The notes: generated from the sequence alone by a model not told the origin. 50,318 bases of DNA from an uncultured Collinsella sp. (GCA_937923795.1 CALDWI010000008.1:1-50318), one strand, 5' to 3'. Counted from the stretch's first letter, positions 33,703 to 42,310 are shown. Numbers and translations: made by a program.

Positions 33703-33801
33703 GCGAGCCCCTGCCGGGCAATCTGCCGCTCAAACCGTCGCTTGCGTACAGAAGTACGCGGCGCTCCTCTTTCGTGACACCTTGCCACGGCAGGGACTCG
33801 C
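33703..33801. repeat. large stem-loop element between the NadE-like gene and ruvC
   Basis: GCGAGCCCCTGCCG (33703-33716) is complementary at 13 of 14 positions to 33788-33801, with partial pairing continuing outward. In between is a GCGTAC-AGAA-GTACGC tetraloop hairpin (33744-33759). Not recognised as a known RNA family. Confidence 0.5.
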
Positions 33802-33862
33802 TCGCTGACTTATGCTCAACCTATGGTTCAACCTTGCTTGCTAGATACGGTCGCTGTTGTGT

Positions 33863-33882
33863 TATTCTAGAACAGACGTTCG
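33863..33882 (+). promoter_or_regulatory. ruvCAB promoter -10 with adjacent LexA (SOS) box
   Basis: -10 TATTCT (33863-33868) is followed directly by AGAACAGACGTTCG (33869-33882), which contains the perfect Gram-positive LexA/DinR pattern GAAC-N4-GTTC and matches CGAACRNRYGTTCG at all but the first base. A weak -35 TTGCTA lies at 33838-33843. LexA bound here would cover the start of transcription. Confidence 0.75.
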
Positions 33883-33937
33883 TGAATAGTGCGCGGGGCC
33901 TTGCCTTGTGCTTTGAAAAAGACGAGGGGAGGTTGGC

Positions 33938-34459
33938 TTGGTTATCTTGGGCATTGACCCCGGTTTGGCTCATACGGGTTGGGGGATTATCGAGGAGCGT
34001 CGTGGCGAGGTTCGCTGCCGTGCCTATGGCTGCATCGAGACCAGTGCCGGAAGTCCGCTCGCGGTGCGCCTGTCGCATATCGCCCGCGACCTCAAGGGTG
34101 TCGTGGAGCGCTACCGCCCCGATACCGCTGCTATCGAGAGCATTTACTTTGGCGCCAACGTTCGCTCGGCCATCCCTACGGCTCATGCCCGCGGTGCTGC
34201 ACTCGTGGCGCTTTCGGAATGCGCGCTCGAGATTGGCGAGTACACGCCCATGCAGATCAAACAGGCTGTTGTGGGCACCGGCGCCGCGGACAAACGGCAG
34301 GTCGCCTACATGGTGCGCACGCTCACGCAGCTCGACCACGACCCGCATCCCGACCATGCCGCCGATGCCCTGGCCTGCGCCATCTGCCACGTAAACCTCA
34401 GCCGCACCCGCGCCCTCACCGGTGGCGAGTTCTATCAACAGAGAGGAACCGGATACTGA
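33938..34459 (+). CDS. ruvC: Holliday junction resolvase RuvC
   Basis: Endonuclease that cuts Holliday junctions as a dimer, with RuvAB. The catalytic acidic residues are visible: Asp7 in GIDPG, Glu67 in AIESIYFG, and the Asp pair in HPDHAADALA near residues 137-144. Length, 173 residues, is normal. The start is TTG at 33938 after a strong GGGGAGG site; starting there gives the conserved MVILGIDPG. It is the first gene of ruvC-ruvA-ruvB and its stop overlaps the ruvA start (TGATG). A LexA box precedes it, so the operon is probably damage-inducible. Confidence 0.96.
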   Translation: MVILGIDPGLAHTGWGIIEERRGEVRCRAYGCIETSAGSPLAVRLSHIARDLKGVVERYRPDTAAIESIYFGANVRSAIPTAHARGAALVALSECALEIGEYTPMQIKQAVVGTGAADKRQVAYMVRTLTQLDHDPHPDHAADALACAICHVNLSRTRALTGGEFYQQRGTGY

Positions 34460-35079
34460 TGATTTCCCAGCTCCACGGAACGCTTGTCGAGGCCACGATG
34501 AGCTCTGCTGTCGTCGATGTGTCGGGCGTTGGCTTTGAACTCGGCATCTCGGGCAGCACTGCGGCCACGTTGCCGACGCCCGGCGGCGAGGTCCGTCTCT
34601 ACACGCGTATGCAGGTGCGCGAGGACGCCATGACACTTTTCGGTTTTTCCTCAAAGGATGAGCGCACGATGTTCGACCGGCTCGTGTCCGTTTCGGGCGT
34701 TGGCCCGCGCCTGGCGCTTGCCGTGCTTTCCACCTATACCGTGGGGCAGCTGTATTCGCTGGTGATGGCCGAGGACGACAAGGGCATGGCCAAGGTACCC
34801 GGTGTGGGCAAAAAGACAGCTCAGCGCCTGATCCTGGAACTCAAGAGCACCTTTGCCAAGGATAAGGGCTTTGTGCCGGTCGACGTGATTCCCGGACAGG
34901 TTGCGATGCCCGTGTCCGCTGCCGCTCCCTCGGCGATCGACGATGCCCGTGCGGCACTCCTTTCCATGGGCTTTAGCCCGCAGGAGACCGATGTTGCCCT
35001 GAGCGGGTATGATGGGCAGAATATGCGTGTCGAGGATTTGCTCGGCGCGGCGCTTAAGCGACTTGGAATGGATGCGTGA
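34459..35079 (+). CDS. ruvA: Holliday junction branch-migration protein RuvA
   Basis: Tetrameric junction-binding subunit that loads RuvB. The N-terminal OB-fold begins MISQLHGTLVE, and the two helix-hairpin-helix motifs are seen at FDRLVSVSGVGPRLALAVL and MAKVPGVGKKTAQRLILEL. The C-terminal RuvB-binding three-helix domain is at residues 157-206 (AIDDARAALLSMGFSPQETD). Length is 206 residues. The ATG overlaps the ruvC stop by one base, and an AGAGGAACC ribosome site lies within ruvC, indicating translational coupling. Confidence 0.96.
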   Translation: MISQLHGTLVEATMSSAVVDVSGVGFELGISGSTAATLPTPGGEVRLYTRMQVREDAMTLFGFSSKDERTMFDRLVSVSGVGPRLALAVLSTYTVGQLYSLVMAEDDKGMAKVPGVGKKTAQRLILELKSTFAKDKGFVPVDVIPGQVAMPVSAAAPSAIDDARAALLSMGFSPQETDVALSGYDGQNMRVEDLLGAALKRLGMDA

Positions 35080-36146
35080 TGTGGGAAGCCGATGACTCTC
35101 AGGACCTGTGGGCGACGCCCGGCAACTCGCCGGCGGCATCCATGGCGCACGGCGAGCGCATGGTGGGCTCGGAGCTGACGGCCGAGGACCTCGATGTCGA
35201 CCGCACTTTGCGCCCCCAGCGCCTGGACGATTACTGTGGCCAGGAGCACATCAAGCAGAGCCTGCGCGTGTTGATCGAAGCGGCGCAGAGCCGTGGCGAG
35301 ACGCTCGACCACGTGATCTTCTCGGGTCCTCCGGGCCTGGGCAAGACCACGCTGGCCACCGTTATCGCCAACGAGCTGGGCGCTCAGATCAAGACCACGA
35401 GTGGCCCTGCCATCGCGCGCACGGGCGACCTGGCGGCCATCCTTACTAACTTGCAGCCGGGTGATGTGCTGTTTATCGACGAGATCCACCGCCTTAACCG
35501 TTCGGTCGAGGAGGTCCTGTACCCCGCGATGGAGGACTTTGCCCTCGATATCGTGATTGGCAAGGGTCCGGCGGCGCGCTCGATTCGCCTGGATATCCCC
35601 AAGTTTACGCTGGTAGCGGCAACGACTCGCTCGGGCATGTTGACCGGCCCACTACGCGACCGTTTTGGCATTTCGTATCGCCTGGATTACTACACCGTCG
35701 AGGAGCTCGCCCAGATTGTGACACGCTCGGCGACCATTCTGGGTGTGACGATCGACCATGCCAGTGCACTCGAGATCGGCTCGCGTTCCCGCGGTACGCC
35801 GCGTCTTGCCAACCGTCTGCTCAAGCGCGTGCGCGACTACGCGCAGGTGCGCGGCAACGGTCCTATTGAGCTTGACATTTGCCGTCAGGCGCTCGAGTTC
35901 TTTGAGATCGACGAGCTTGGTCTGGACTGGATGGACATTCGCATCTTGGAGACGCTTGCCAAGACGTTCTCCGGCCGTGCCGTGGGCCTGACGACGCTTG
36001 CTAGCGCGGTGGGCGAGGACCCGGGTACGCTTGAGGATGTCTACGAGCCCTATCTGCTGCAGTGCGGCTTGATGATTCGCACGCCCCAGGGCCGCCAGGC
36101 AACGCTTCGCACCTTTGAGCATTTGGGTATTGAACCGACCCTGTAG
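35079..36146 (+). CDS. ruvB: Holliday junction branch-migration ATPase RuvB
   Basis: AAA+ motor of branch migration. Walker A is GPPGLGKTTLA and Walker B is LFIDEIHRLNR; sensor 1 is AATTRSGML and the arginine-finger segment is GPLRDRFG. The C-terminal winged-helix domain binds DNA (LDWMDIRILETLAKTFSGRAVGL gives its start, from about residue 286). Length, 355 residues, includes a slightly long acidic N-terminus (MWEADDSQDLW). ATG at 35079 overlaps the ruvA stop codon; the GTG at 35076 is an alternative. Confidence 0.96.
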   Translation: MWEADDSQDLWATPGNSPAASMAHGERMVGSELTAEDLDVDRTLRPQRLDDYCGQEHIKQSLRVLIEAAQSRGETLDHVIFSGPPGLGKTTLATVIANELGAQIKTTSGPAIARTGDLAAILTNLQPGDVLFIDEIHRLNRSVEEVLYPAMEDFALDIVIGKGPAARSIRLDIPKFTLVAATTRSGMLTGPLRDRFGISYRLDYYTVEELAQIVTRSATILGVTIDHASALEIGSRSRGTPRLANRLLKRVRDYAQVRGNGPIELDICRQALEFFEIDELGLDWMDIRILETLAKTFSGRAVGLTTLASAVGEDPGTLEDVYEPYLLQCGLMIRTPQGRQATLRTFEHLGIEPTL

Positions 36147-36292
36147 GAATGGGCTTGTTTTAGCGCATCTGTAGGCTATCGCTGGGCATCGGGTAAACAT
36201 ATCGCCGTTCATCGGTTATGGGCGTTTTACTATTGCGCGCCCGTGCTATGCTGAATTGGTCTTTTTCTCATTCGGTAACGAAAGGACCGCCC

Positions 36293-37960
36293 ATGCCTAC
36301 TGACATCGAAATCGCACGTTCTGTCACGCCGCTGCCTATTACCGAGGTGGCCAAGAACGCCGGCGTCGACGTTAAGCACCTTATTCCGTACGGCTTCGAC
36401 AAGGCTAAGGTCGACTATTCACTGCTCAACGAGCCGACTGATCACCAGGCCAAGCTCGTTCTCGTGACCGCTATCAACCCAACGCCTGCGGGCGAGGGCA
36501 AGACCACCACGACCATCGGTCTGGCCGATGGCCTGCGTCGCCGCGGCGTCAAGAGTGCCGTGGCCCTGCGCGAGCCTTCGCTCGGCCCTGTCTTTGGCGT
36601 TAAGGGCGGTGCTGCCGGTGGCGGCTGGGCTCAGGTGATCCCCATGGAGGATATCAACCTGCACTTTACCGGCGACTTCCACGCTATCGGTGCTGCCAAC
36701 AACCTGCTGGCCGCCATGCTTGATAACCACATCCAGCAGGGCAATCAGCTCGGTATTGACGTTAAGCGCATCACCTGGAAGCGCGTCGTCGACATGAACG
36801 ACCGTCAGCTGCGCCATGTTATCGATGGCATTGGTGGTAAGGCCCAGGGCGTGCCGCGCGAGGACGGCTTCGACATCACCGTCGCCTCCGAGGTCATGGC
36901 AATCCTGTGCCTGTCTACGAGCATCAACGACCTCAAGGAACGCTTGGGTGAGATTGTCGTCGGCTATAGCTTTGCCGGCGAGCCCGTCCGTGCCCGCGAC
37001 CTCAAGGCCCAGGGTGCCATGGCCGCGTTGCTTAAGGACGCGCTCAAGCCCAACCTGGTGCAAACGCTCGAGGGCACGCCCGCGTTTGTCCACGGCGGTC
37101 CCTTCGCCAACATTGCCCACGGCTGCAACTCTATCATGGCCACGCGTATGGCGATGCGCTTTGGCGATGTCGCCATTACCGAGGCCGGCTTCGGTGCCGA
37201 TCTGGGTGCCGAGAAGTTCCTCGACATCAAGTGCCGCATGACGGGCGTTCGCCCCAGCGCTGTCGTGATCGTCGCGACCGCTCGTGCGCTGAAGTACAAC
37301 GGTGGCGTCGCCAAGGCCGACCTCAACGAGGAGAATCTCGAGGCACTCAAGGCTGGCATGCCCAACCTGCTGCGTCACGTCGACAACATCCAGAACGTTT
37401 ATGGTCTGCCCTGCGTGGTCGCCATCAACCGATTCCCGACGGACACCGAGGCCGAGCTTGCGCTCATCGAGTCCGAGTACCAGAAGCTCGGCGTCAACGT
37501 TAAGCTATCCGAGGTCTGGGCCAAGGGCGGCGAGGGCGCGCTCGAGCTGGCCGATGAGGTTATGCGTCTGATTGAGCAGCCGAGTGAGCTCAAGTTTGCC
37601 TATGAGGACGGCGCCGATGTGGCCGACGCTCTCGAGGCCATTGCCACCAAGGTCTACCGCGCCGACGGCGTTGACTTTACGCCGGCCGCCAAGCGCCAGC
37701 TCGCCGAGCTGCGCGAGAACGGCTTTGGCAACCTGCCGGTGTGCGTCGCCAAGACGCAGTACAGCTTTAGCGACAACGCCAAGGCCCTGGGCGCTCCCGA
37801 GAACTTCCGCATCACCGTGCGTGAGCTCAAGGTTTCTGCCGGCGCCCACTTTGTGGTCGCGCTGACCGGCAGTGTTCTGACCATGCCGGGTCTGCCCAAG
37901 GTGCCCGCGGCCGAAAACATCGACGTCGACAACGACGGCAACATCACCGGCCTGTTCTAA
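36293..37960 (+). CDS. fhs: formate--tetrahydrofolate ligase
   Basis: ATP-dependent formation of 10-formyl-THF from formate, the entry step of one-carbon metabolism in many anaerobes. The P-loop-like TPAGEGKTTT is at residues 64-73, followed by the family blocks REPSLGPVFGVKGGAAGGG and FTGDFHAIGAANNLLAA. Length, 555 residues, is typical. The ATG at 36293 follows GAAAGGA. With fchA-like (48509) and folD (49144) it completes formate to methylene-THF. It is transcribed alone and ends at a strong terminator. No THF riboswitch was recognised in the 146 bases upstream. Confidence 0.97.
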   Translation: MPTDIEIARSVTPLPITEVAKNAGVDVKHLIPYGFDKAKVDYSLLNEPTDHQAKLVLVTAINPTPAGEGKTTTTIGLADGLRRRGVKSAVALREPSLGPVFGVKGGAAGGGWAQVIPMEDINLHFTGDFHAIGAANNLLAAMLDNHIQQGNQLGIDVKRITWKRVVDMNDRQLRHVIDGIGGKAQGVPREDGFDITVASEVMAILCLSTSINDLKERLGEIVVGYSFAGEPVRARDLKAQGAMAALLKDALKPNLVQTLEGTPAFVHGGPFANIAHGCNSIMATRMAMRFGDVAITEAGFGADLGAEKFLDIKCRMTGVRPSAVVIVATARALKYNGGVAKADLNEENLEALKAGMPNLLRHVDNIQNVYGLPCVVAINRFPTDTEAELALIESEYQKLGVNVKLSEVWAKGGEGALELADEVMRLIEQPSELKFAYEDGADVADALEAIATKVYRADGVDFTPAAKRQLAELRENGFGNLPVCVAKTQYSFSDNAKALGAPENFRITVRELKVSAGAHFVVALTGSVLTMPGLPKVPAAENIDVDNDGNITGLF

Positions 37961-37985
37961 GCCTGCTGTCCATAGCTGCTAGCCC

Positions 37986-38021
37986 GCCCCGCCGCGCCCA
38001 CAAGGCACGGCGGGGCTTTTT
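37986..38021 (+). terminator. terminator of fhs
   Basis: GCCCCGCCG (37986-37994) pairs with CGGCGGGGC (38008-38016), with an inner GCC/GGC pair, followed by TTTTT. Confidence 0.88.
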
Positions 38022-38139
38022 GATCCTTAGGCCCGCGCATGTCTTGTAGATACCGACGGACTCTGCCCGTCATAGGCTTTTGCGCGGGTAGAATGCATGG
38101 ATAGCTTGAGGCTCACGCGCGACGGAAAGGAATCGTTGC

Positions 38140-39129
38140 ATGGATCAGGACAAGACAACCGTGATGGGCGGCTACGGTTCCGCGCAGGTTGGCGATAGCG
38201 CCGATGCGACCCGCGTTGTTCCCAACCCCGGTTATACCGACCCCGCCGCGACGCAGCCTTCTGCCGAGCCCACCCGGGTTATGGGCTATGGCGACACGGC
38301 GCAGGATTCTTACGCTGCATCTTCGCAAGGCCCCTATGGCAACGCAGCCCCGGATCCGTTTGATTACGCGCCGCAGGATTCTTATGCTGCCTCGACGCCG
38401 AATCCCTATGATGACCTGCCGCAGAATCCCATTCCGCAGCCTCAGCAGACGACGTATATGCCTCGCACGGCGCAGCCTCGCTACGAGTCGCGCGAGCCGT
38501 ATCGCGAGTACCCCAAGTCGATTCCGCAATATGGCGAGGACGAGGAGAAGAAGCCGTCGCGTTCGTCGAGCGTGATCAAGAAGATCCTCATCGTGCTGGC
38601 AATCTTCTTTGCGCTGTCGGTTGTGTTTGCCATCGTGTCGGGCATGCTCAACAAGCGAGGGAGTTCAACGGCCGATACCACTGCCGAGCAAACCGAGTCC
38701 GCCTCGTCTAGCACCGTCGATCTGAGCGATATCCCGGGGCAGTACTGGTCCAACGCCAAGAAGATCCTCAAGTCGCGCGGCGCCGATCTTTCGAATGCCG
38801 TGGTCCTGACTGATGATGGCTCAACGCCCGTCGTCGATGCCAACTGGGTCGTTACTTCTGCCTACTATAACGACAGCGGCAACCTCGAAATTCAGCTCAC
38901 GCACAAGAACAGCTCAGGCAACTCGTCCGACGGCCAAAGCGGTACCGACAGCTCGAGCTCCAACACGCTGGAGGACTTGAGCAACAAGGCACAGGAGTTG
39001 GGAGACAAGGCGCAAGAGCTGGGCGACACGGCACAAAACCTGGGCGATACCGCGCAGAACTTGGGCGGCATGGCGACGGATGCCTGGAACGCCCTGCAAA
39101 ACGCCATCTCGGGCGCGCAGGGAAACTAG
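38140..39129 (+). CDS. single-pass membrane protein with Pro-rich N-terminus and PASTA-like extracellular domain
   Basis: A 329-residue protein of unknown function. Residues 1-140 are low-complexity and cytoplasmic-looking, rich in Pro, Gln, Tyr and Ala, with near-repeats AQDSYAAS and PQDSYAAS. One transmembrane helix follows (about 146-169) after a basic Lys-Lys flank. The outside part has a Ser/Thr linker and a compact domain DIPGQYWSNAKKILKSRG ... GNLEIQLTHK (about 196-258) that resembles a PASTA module: a short PG-x-x-W-x-x-A-K helix, then strands. It ends in a heptad-like series AQELGDK-AQELGDT-AQNLGDT-AQNLGG, a likely amphipathic coil. A GAAAGGAA site precedes the ATG. The PASTA comparison is my inference. 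Confidence 0.7.
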   Translation: MDQDKTTVMGGYGSAQVGDSADATRVVPNPGYTDPAATQPSAEPTRVMGYGDTAQDSYAASSQGPYGNAAPDPFDYAPQDSYAASTPNPYDDLPQNPIPQPQQTTYMPRTAQPRYESREPYREYPKSIPQYGEDEEKKPSRSSSVIKKILIVLAIFFALSVVFAIVSGMLNKRGSSTADTTAEQTESASSSTVDLSDIPGQYWSNAKKILKSRGADLSNAVVLTDDGSTPVVDANWVVTSAYYNDSGNLEIQLTHKNSSGNSSDGQSGTDSSSSNTLEDLSNKAQELGDKAQELGDTAQNLGDTAQNLGGMATDAWNALQNAISGAQGN

Positions 39130-39147
39130 CGGACGAGCGGAGCGGGG

Positions 39148-40329
39148 CTACAGCTGCTCGGCCGGACGCTCGGGCGAGCTAAAGCCCGAATCGAACGTGA
39201 CGACGCACGAGACGTCGGGCCGGCGCTCATGCACGATGCGCGTGACGAGCTCCAGCAGCTCCTCGTCGGATATGTCAAAGCCGTCGGGACGCACCAGGTC
39301 AAATGACACAAAGCCGTCGTGCTCGTGCAGGTCGTGGATGGAGAGCGCGGGATCGATCTGCATGACGCCGCGCTTGACCCAGCCGCGCAGGTCGTCGCCG
39401 GTGGTGGCGATGGGGTCGCAGTGCAGCGTGATGCCAATGCCCATCTGGCGCTTGATGTCGTGCTCGATGGTGTCCAGGATCTCGTGGTGCTCAAATGCGT
39501 CGCCCTCGCCGGGCATCTCCACGTGGGCGCTGGCAAACTGACGACCGGGGCCGTAGTCGTGCACCATCAGGTCGTGCGTGCCTAGGACCTGCGGATACGA
39601 CATGATCTTGTCGCGGATTGCCTGGACGAGCTTGGGGTCGGGCGCTTGCCCCAGCAACGGGCTGATGGCGTCGCGCACTAGGCCCATGCCGCTGATGCAG
39701 ATGAAGATGCCCACACCCAGGCCAGCCCAGCCATCGAGGTCAAAGCCGGTCGTCTGCGAAATAAGCGCCGCCACTAAGACCGAGCCCGAGGTGGTGACGT
39801 CGTTTTTGGAGTCCTGCGCCGTGGCGATGAGTGTTTCGGAATCGATACGGTTACCCAGCGCGCGGTTGAATGCGGCCATCCAGAATTTGACGAGCATGGA
39901 CAGAACAAGGGCAGCCATGGAGAGCGCCGAATACACGGTGGGCGAGGGCTTGATGATCTTGGTGACCGACTCGAGAATCAGGTTGATGCCGACGGCGCAA
40001 ACCAGGACGGCGACGAACAGGCCGGCTAGGTACTCGTAGCGGCCGTGACCATAGGGGTGGCCTTCGTCTGCCGGGCGGCTGGCAAGGCGGAAACCGAGCA
40101 GGCTCACAATGTTGCTCGAGGCATCGGAGAGGTTGTTGAAAGCGTCGGCGATGAGGGAGACGGAGCCGGCGAGCAGACCCGCGATGCCCTTGGCCAGGCA
40201 CAGGGTGATGTTGAGGCCAATGCAGACGAGGCTTGCGGAAAAGCCCGCGTTGGTGCGGCAAGATGCATCGACCGGCTCGCTCTCGCTGCCGGGAACAAGC
40301 GTATGTACCAGCCGATTTACAAATAGCAT
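39148..40329 (-). CDS. cation diffusion facilitator (CDF) family metal transporter
   Basis: Divalent-metal/proton antiporter, 393 residues. The CDF core begins with a transmembrane helix (ASLVCIGLNITLCLAKGIAG) and the metal motif SLIADAFNNLSDASSN, with Asp residues of helix 2. Helix 5 carries TAQDSKNDVTTS with two more Asp. A long C-terminal cytoplasmic domain rich in His follows (HDLMVHDYGPG, EHHEILDTIEHD), typical of the CDF ferredoxin-like domain. A second C-terminal extension of about 90 residues is present. ATG at 40329 is chosen for its GAGGAC site; ATG at 40350 and 40488 are possible but poorly supported. Metal specificity (Zn, Fe or Mn) cannot be assigned. It converges with the preceding gene. 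Confidence 0.9.
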   Translation of the reverse strand: MLFVNRLVHTLVPGSESEPVDASCRTNAGFSASLVCIGLNITLCLAKGIAGLLAGSVSLIADAFNNLSDASSNIVSLLGFRLASRPADEGHPYGHGRYEYLAGLFVAVLVCAVGINLILESVTKIIKPSPTVYSALSMAALVLSMLVKFWMAAFNRALGNRIDSETLIATAQDSKNDVTTSGSVLVAALISQTTGFDLDGWAGLGVGIFICISGMGLVRDAISPLLGQAPDPKLVQAIRDKIMSYPQVLGTHDLMVHDYGPGRQFASAHVEMPGEGDAFEHHEILDTIEHDIKRQMGIGITLHCDPIATTGDDLRGWVKRGVMQIDPALSIHDLHEHDGFVSFDLVRPDGFDISDEELLELVTRIVHERRPDVSCVVTFDSGFSSPERPAEQL

Positions 40330-40500
40330 AGCGGTCGTCCTCACAATCATGTTTAAGGGGATAGTGTAGCTCGCACGGGGGCGCCGTGCGCCGATGCTCA
40401 GAAAATGCAGCAATAGTCTGCCGGTGCTAACGAGCGAGCCTTCTCGTCTGCCTGGGTGGTCCATTTTGGGCCACATGGGTATGGGCATGTGCCTGCTTGC

Positions 40501-40519
40501 TCGACATACTTAATGTCGA
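40501..40519. promoter_or_regulatory. palindrome upstream of the zinc-ribbon gene
   Basis: TCGACAT (40501-40507) and ATGTCGA (40513-40519) form a perfect 7-5-7 palindrome 28 bases before the start codon. It could be an operator or leader hairpin. Confidence 0.35.
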
Positions 40520-40547
40520 CAGCCCCTGTGCAAAGGAGGACGTTTCC

Positions 40548-41885
40548 ATGGACGAGATGTTTGCCATTAAATGTCAAAACTGCGGCGGCCCTATGTACTC
40601 GCACCAGGCTAAGCGCAGCTTTGAGTGCGCCTATTGCGGCACGGTGGTTCCGTGGCAGGCGGACGCCGGAGAGCCCAAGAGCGCTTTGGGTATTCGCCAT
40701 ACGCCGTTGACGGTGGTGGATGGACTGCTCAAACTCACGCATGTGTCGCAACTCGAGCGCCCGCAGGACCCGGACTGGTATTTCTTCAATGCGCACTGGC
40801 GCAATCAGTCGGTCCTGGAACATCTGCTGTGGGAGGATCGCGGCACGGCGCAGGAGTTCCAAGAGGCCACGCATGTGAGCATTCCTTGCCCCTTCTGCGG
40901 AGCGTCCTTTGAGGGCGAGTCAACGCAGCGTGTGTTTGAGTGCCCGTCCTGCGGCAATAAGATTGGCATTGCGGACCTGCTCAAGCCGGGGACGTTTAGC
41001 AAGCGCCTGACCATGGGCGTTGGTGCGGAGTATGTGCCCGAGCAGGGTATTCCCTGCGAAATCTCGCCGCAGCAGGCACGTGCCAACGCGCTGCAGCTGG
41101 TGCGCCAGTATCCGGATGCCTTTGCCGGGCACGACGTGGAAGACGCGATCCAAAACGACATGATGCTCTTCTATTTCCCCATGGCGCTGGCGGACTTGCG
41201 CATGATGGCGAGCTTCCCGGGCAAGGGCCTGAGCAAGGAGGCCTTGGTGTACTACGAGGTGCTCGACTGGGCATACCCCAGGGCAAACTACCTGGACGTT
41301 CGCCTCATGGGCATTTTGGAGCCGTGGGACTTTGCCAAGGTCGGTCCGTTCGATCCCGCCATGCAGGAAGGTGACTTTCGCGTTGTCTCAGTCGATGCGT
41401 CTACCAAGGACCAGGTGGTCATTGATAAGTTGGCGCTCGACGTTGCGGGCAACGACGCCGAGGCTGTACTGGGGCTCAATAAAAAGAGCATTCGCATGTG
41501 GGCGCGCAAGGCCCGCAAACATAAGGACGGCCTGGTGATGGTGCCGGTCTACTTTGTCGATCGTCCGGCGACAGACGGCCGCGATGGCGAGCAGGTGCGC
41601 ATTGCCGTAAACGGCCAGACGGGCCGCGCGGCCGCGGTGGTGTTTAGCGACAAGCGCGAAACGCATATCGTGGCGCCGCTCAGCCCGAGCCTGCATCTGT
41701 CCGGTGAGAGCACCGTGCACGCCACGCCCGTCGAGGTCAAATACGTTAAATCGCCCTTCCTGTACCAGATCGTGCGCCGTGGAGGCGGCGAGCAACCGCG
41801 CCAGGTTGCAGCCGCCGTCGAGGGTTCCTACCGAGAGGAGAAGCCCAAACGCCGCGGTCTGCTGGGTGCGCTATTTGGGAAGTAG
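40548..41885 (+). CDS. double zinc-ribbon protein of unknown function
   Basis: A 445-residue soluble protein. Two zinc ribbons are visible: CQNCGG ... CAYCG (residues about 9-31) and CPFCGA ... CPSCGN (about 112-134), each a CxxC pair. The rest (from about 150) contains a helical region (ISPQQARANALQLVRQYPDAF) and a beta-rich C-terminal part (VMVPVYFVDRP, VRIAVNGQTGRAAAVV), and ends with a basic tail (EEKPKRRGLLGALFGK). The zinc ribbons are TFIIB/primosome-like in spacing but I do not recognise the full-length family. An AAAGGAGG site precedes the ATG. It stands alone between a divergent CDF transporter and a non-coding region. Confidence 0.7.
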   Translation: MDEMFAIKCQNCGGPMYSHQAKRSFECAYCGTVVPWQADAGEPKSALGIRHTPLTVVDGLLKLTHVSQLERPQDPDWYFFNAHWRNQSVLEHLLWEDRGTAQEFQEATHVSIPCPFCGASFEGESTQRVFECPSCGNKIGIADLLKPGTFSKRLTMGVGAEYVPEQGIPCEISPQQARANALQLVRQYPDAFAGHDVEDAIQNDMMLFYFPMALADLRMMASFPGKGLSKEALVYYEVLDWAYPRANYLDVRLMGILEPWDFAKVGPFDPAMQEGDFRVVSVDASTKDQVVIDKLALDVAGNDAEAVLGLNKKSIRMWARKARKHKDGLVMVPVYFVDRPATDGRDGEQVRIAVNGQTGRAAAVVFSDKRETHIVAPLSPSLHLSGESTVHATPVEVKYVKSPFLYQIVRRGGGEQPRQVAAAVEGSYREEKPKRRGLLGALFGK

Positions 41886-41984
41886 GGGAGTAGCACCGGT
41901 TGTTGCCGTAAGGTGATGGCCGGGGGTGCGGGGCAGCTCTCAGGAGTGCGGGCTGCCGTCTGATTGTTTGAGGGTGCCAGATGT

Positions 41985-42135
41985 AAATAAACAGTGGAGC
42001 GGCTGCAAAAGAGCCTCCTCACTGGGTAAAATCAGGTTGTGCCGCGGAACCCGCTCCTCAGCTAGTCACACTTCGGAAGCGCGGGCAACGCAGGTATTAT
42101 CGTCTAAAGGGCCGGCTGCAACCGGCCCTTTTCTG
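41985..42135 (+). ncRNA. candidate structured small RNA ending in a terminator
   Basis: The 425-base gap 41886-42310 has no gene but ends in a classic terminator at 42106-42131. Upstream of it are two further hairpins: CAGTG.../...CACTG around 41993-42025, and CCCGC...GCGGG around 42048-42084. A possible promoter is TAAATA at about 41981-41986. I do not recognise it as SRP, 6S, tmRNA or RNase P RNA. Start is uncertain. Confidence 0.3.
42106..42133 (+). terminator. strong intrinsic terminator in a gene-free region
   Basis: AAAGGGCCGG (42106-42115) pairs perfectly with CCGGCCCTTT (42122-42131), loop CTGCAA, with TTTT at its end. It is 220 bases after the zinc-ribbon stop, too far for a tight gene-end terminator. 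Confidence 0.8.
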
Positions 42136-42310
42136 TGGCAGCCAATGGACCCACATCAGACGAAGGCCGCGTCTTTGCCTGTCAGGTCACGCTCGCCAGC
42201 CACGGCTAGAATGTCGTTGCCGGCGTCCATGACCGGTATTGTTTCGTAGCGTGCGTCGCAACCGCGAGTGCGCCTGCGACGGCTGCGGTGGCTTCGGTCG
42301 CAACGTGCTG

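Noticed and set aside
36147..36292. Possible THF riboswitch upstream of fhs
   Set aside because: The conserved pairing and GGAGAGTAGATGATTCG-like segments are not present; only a weak -10 (TATGCT) is seen.
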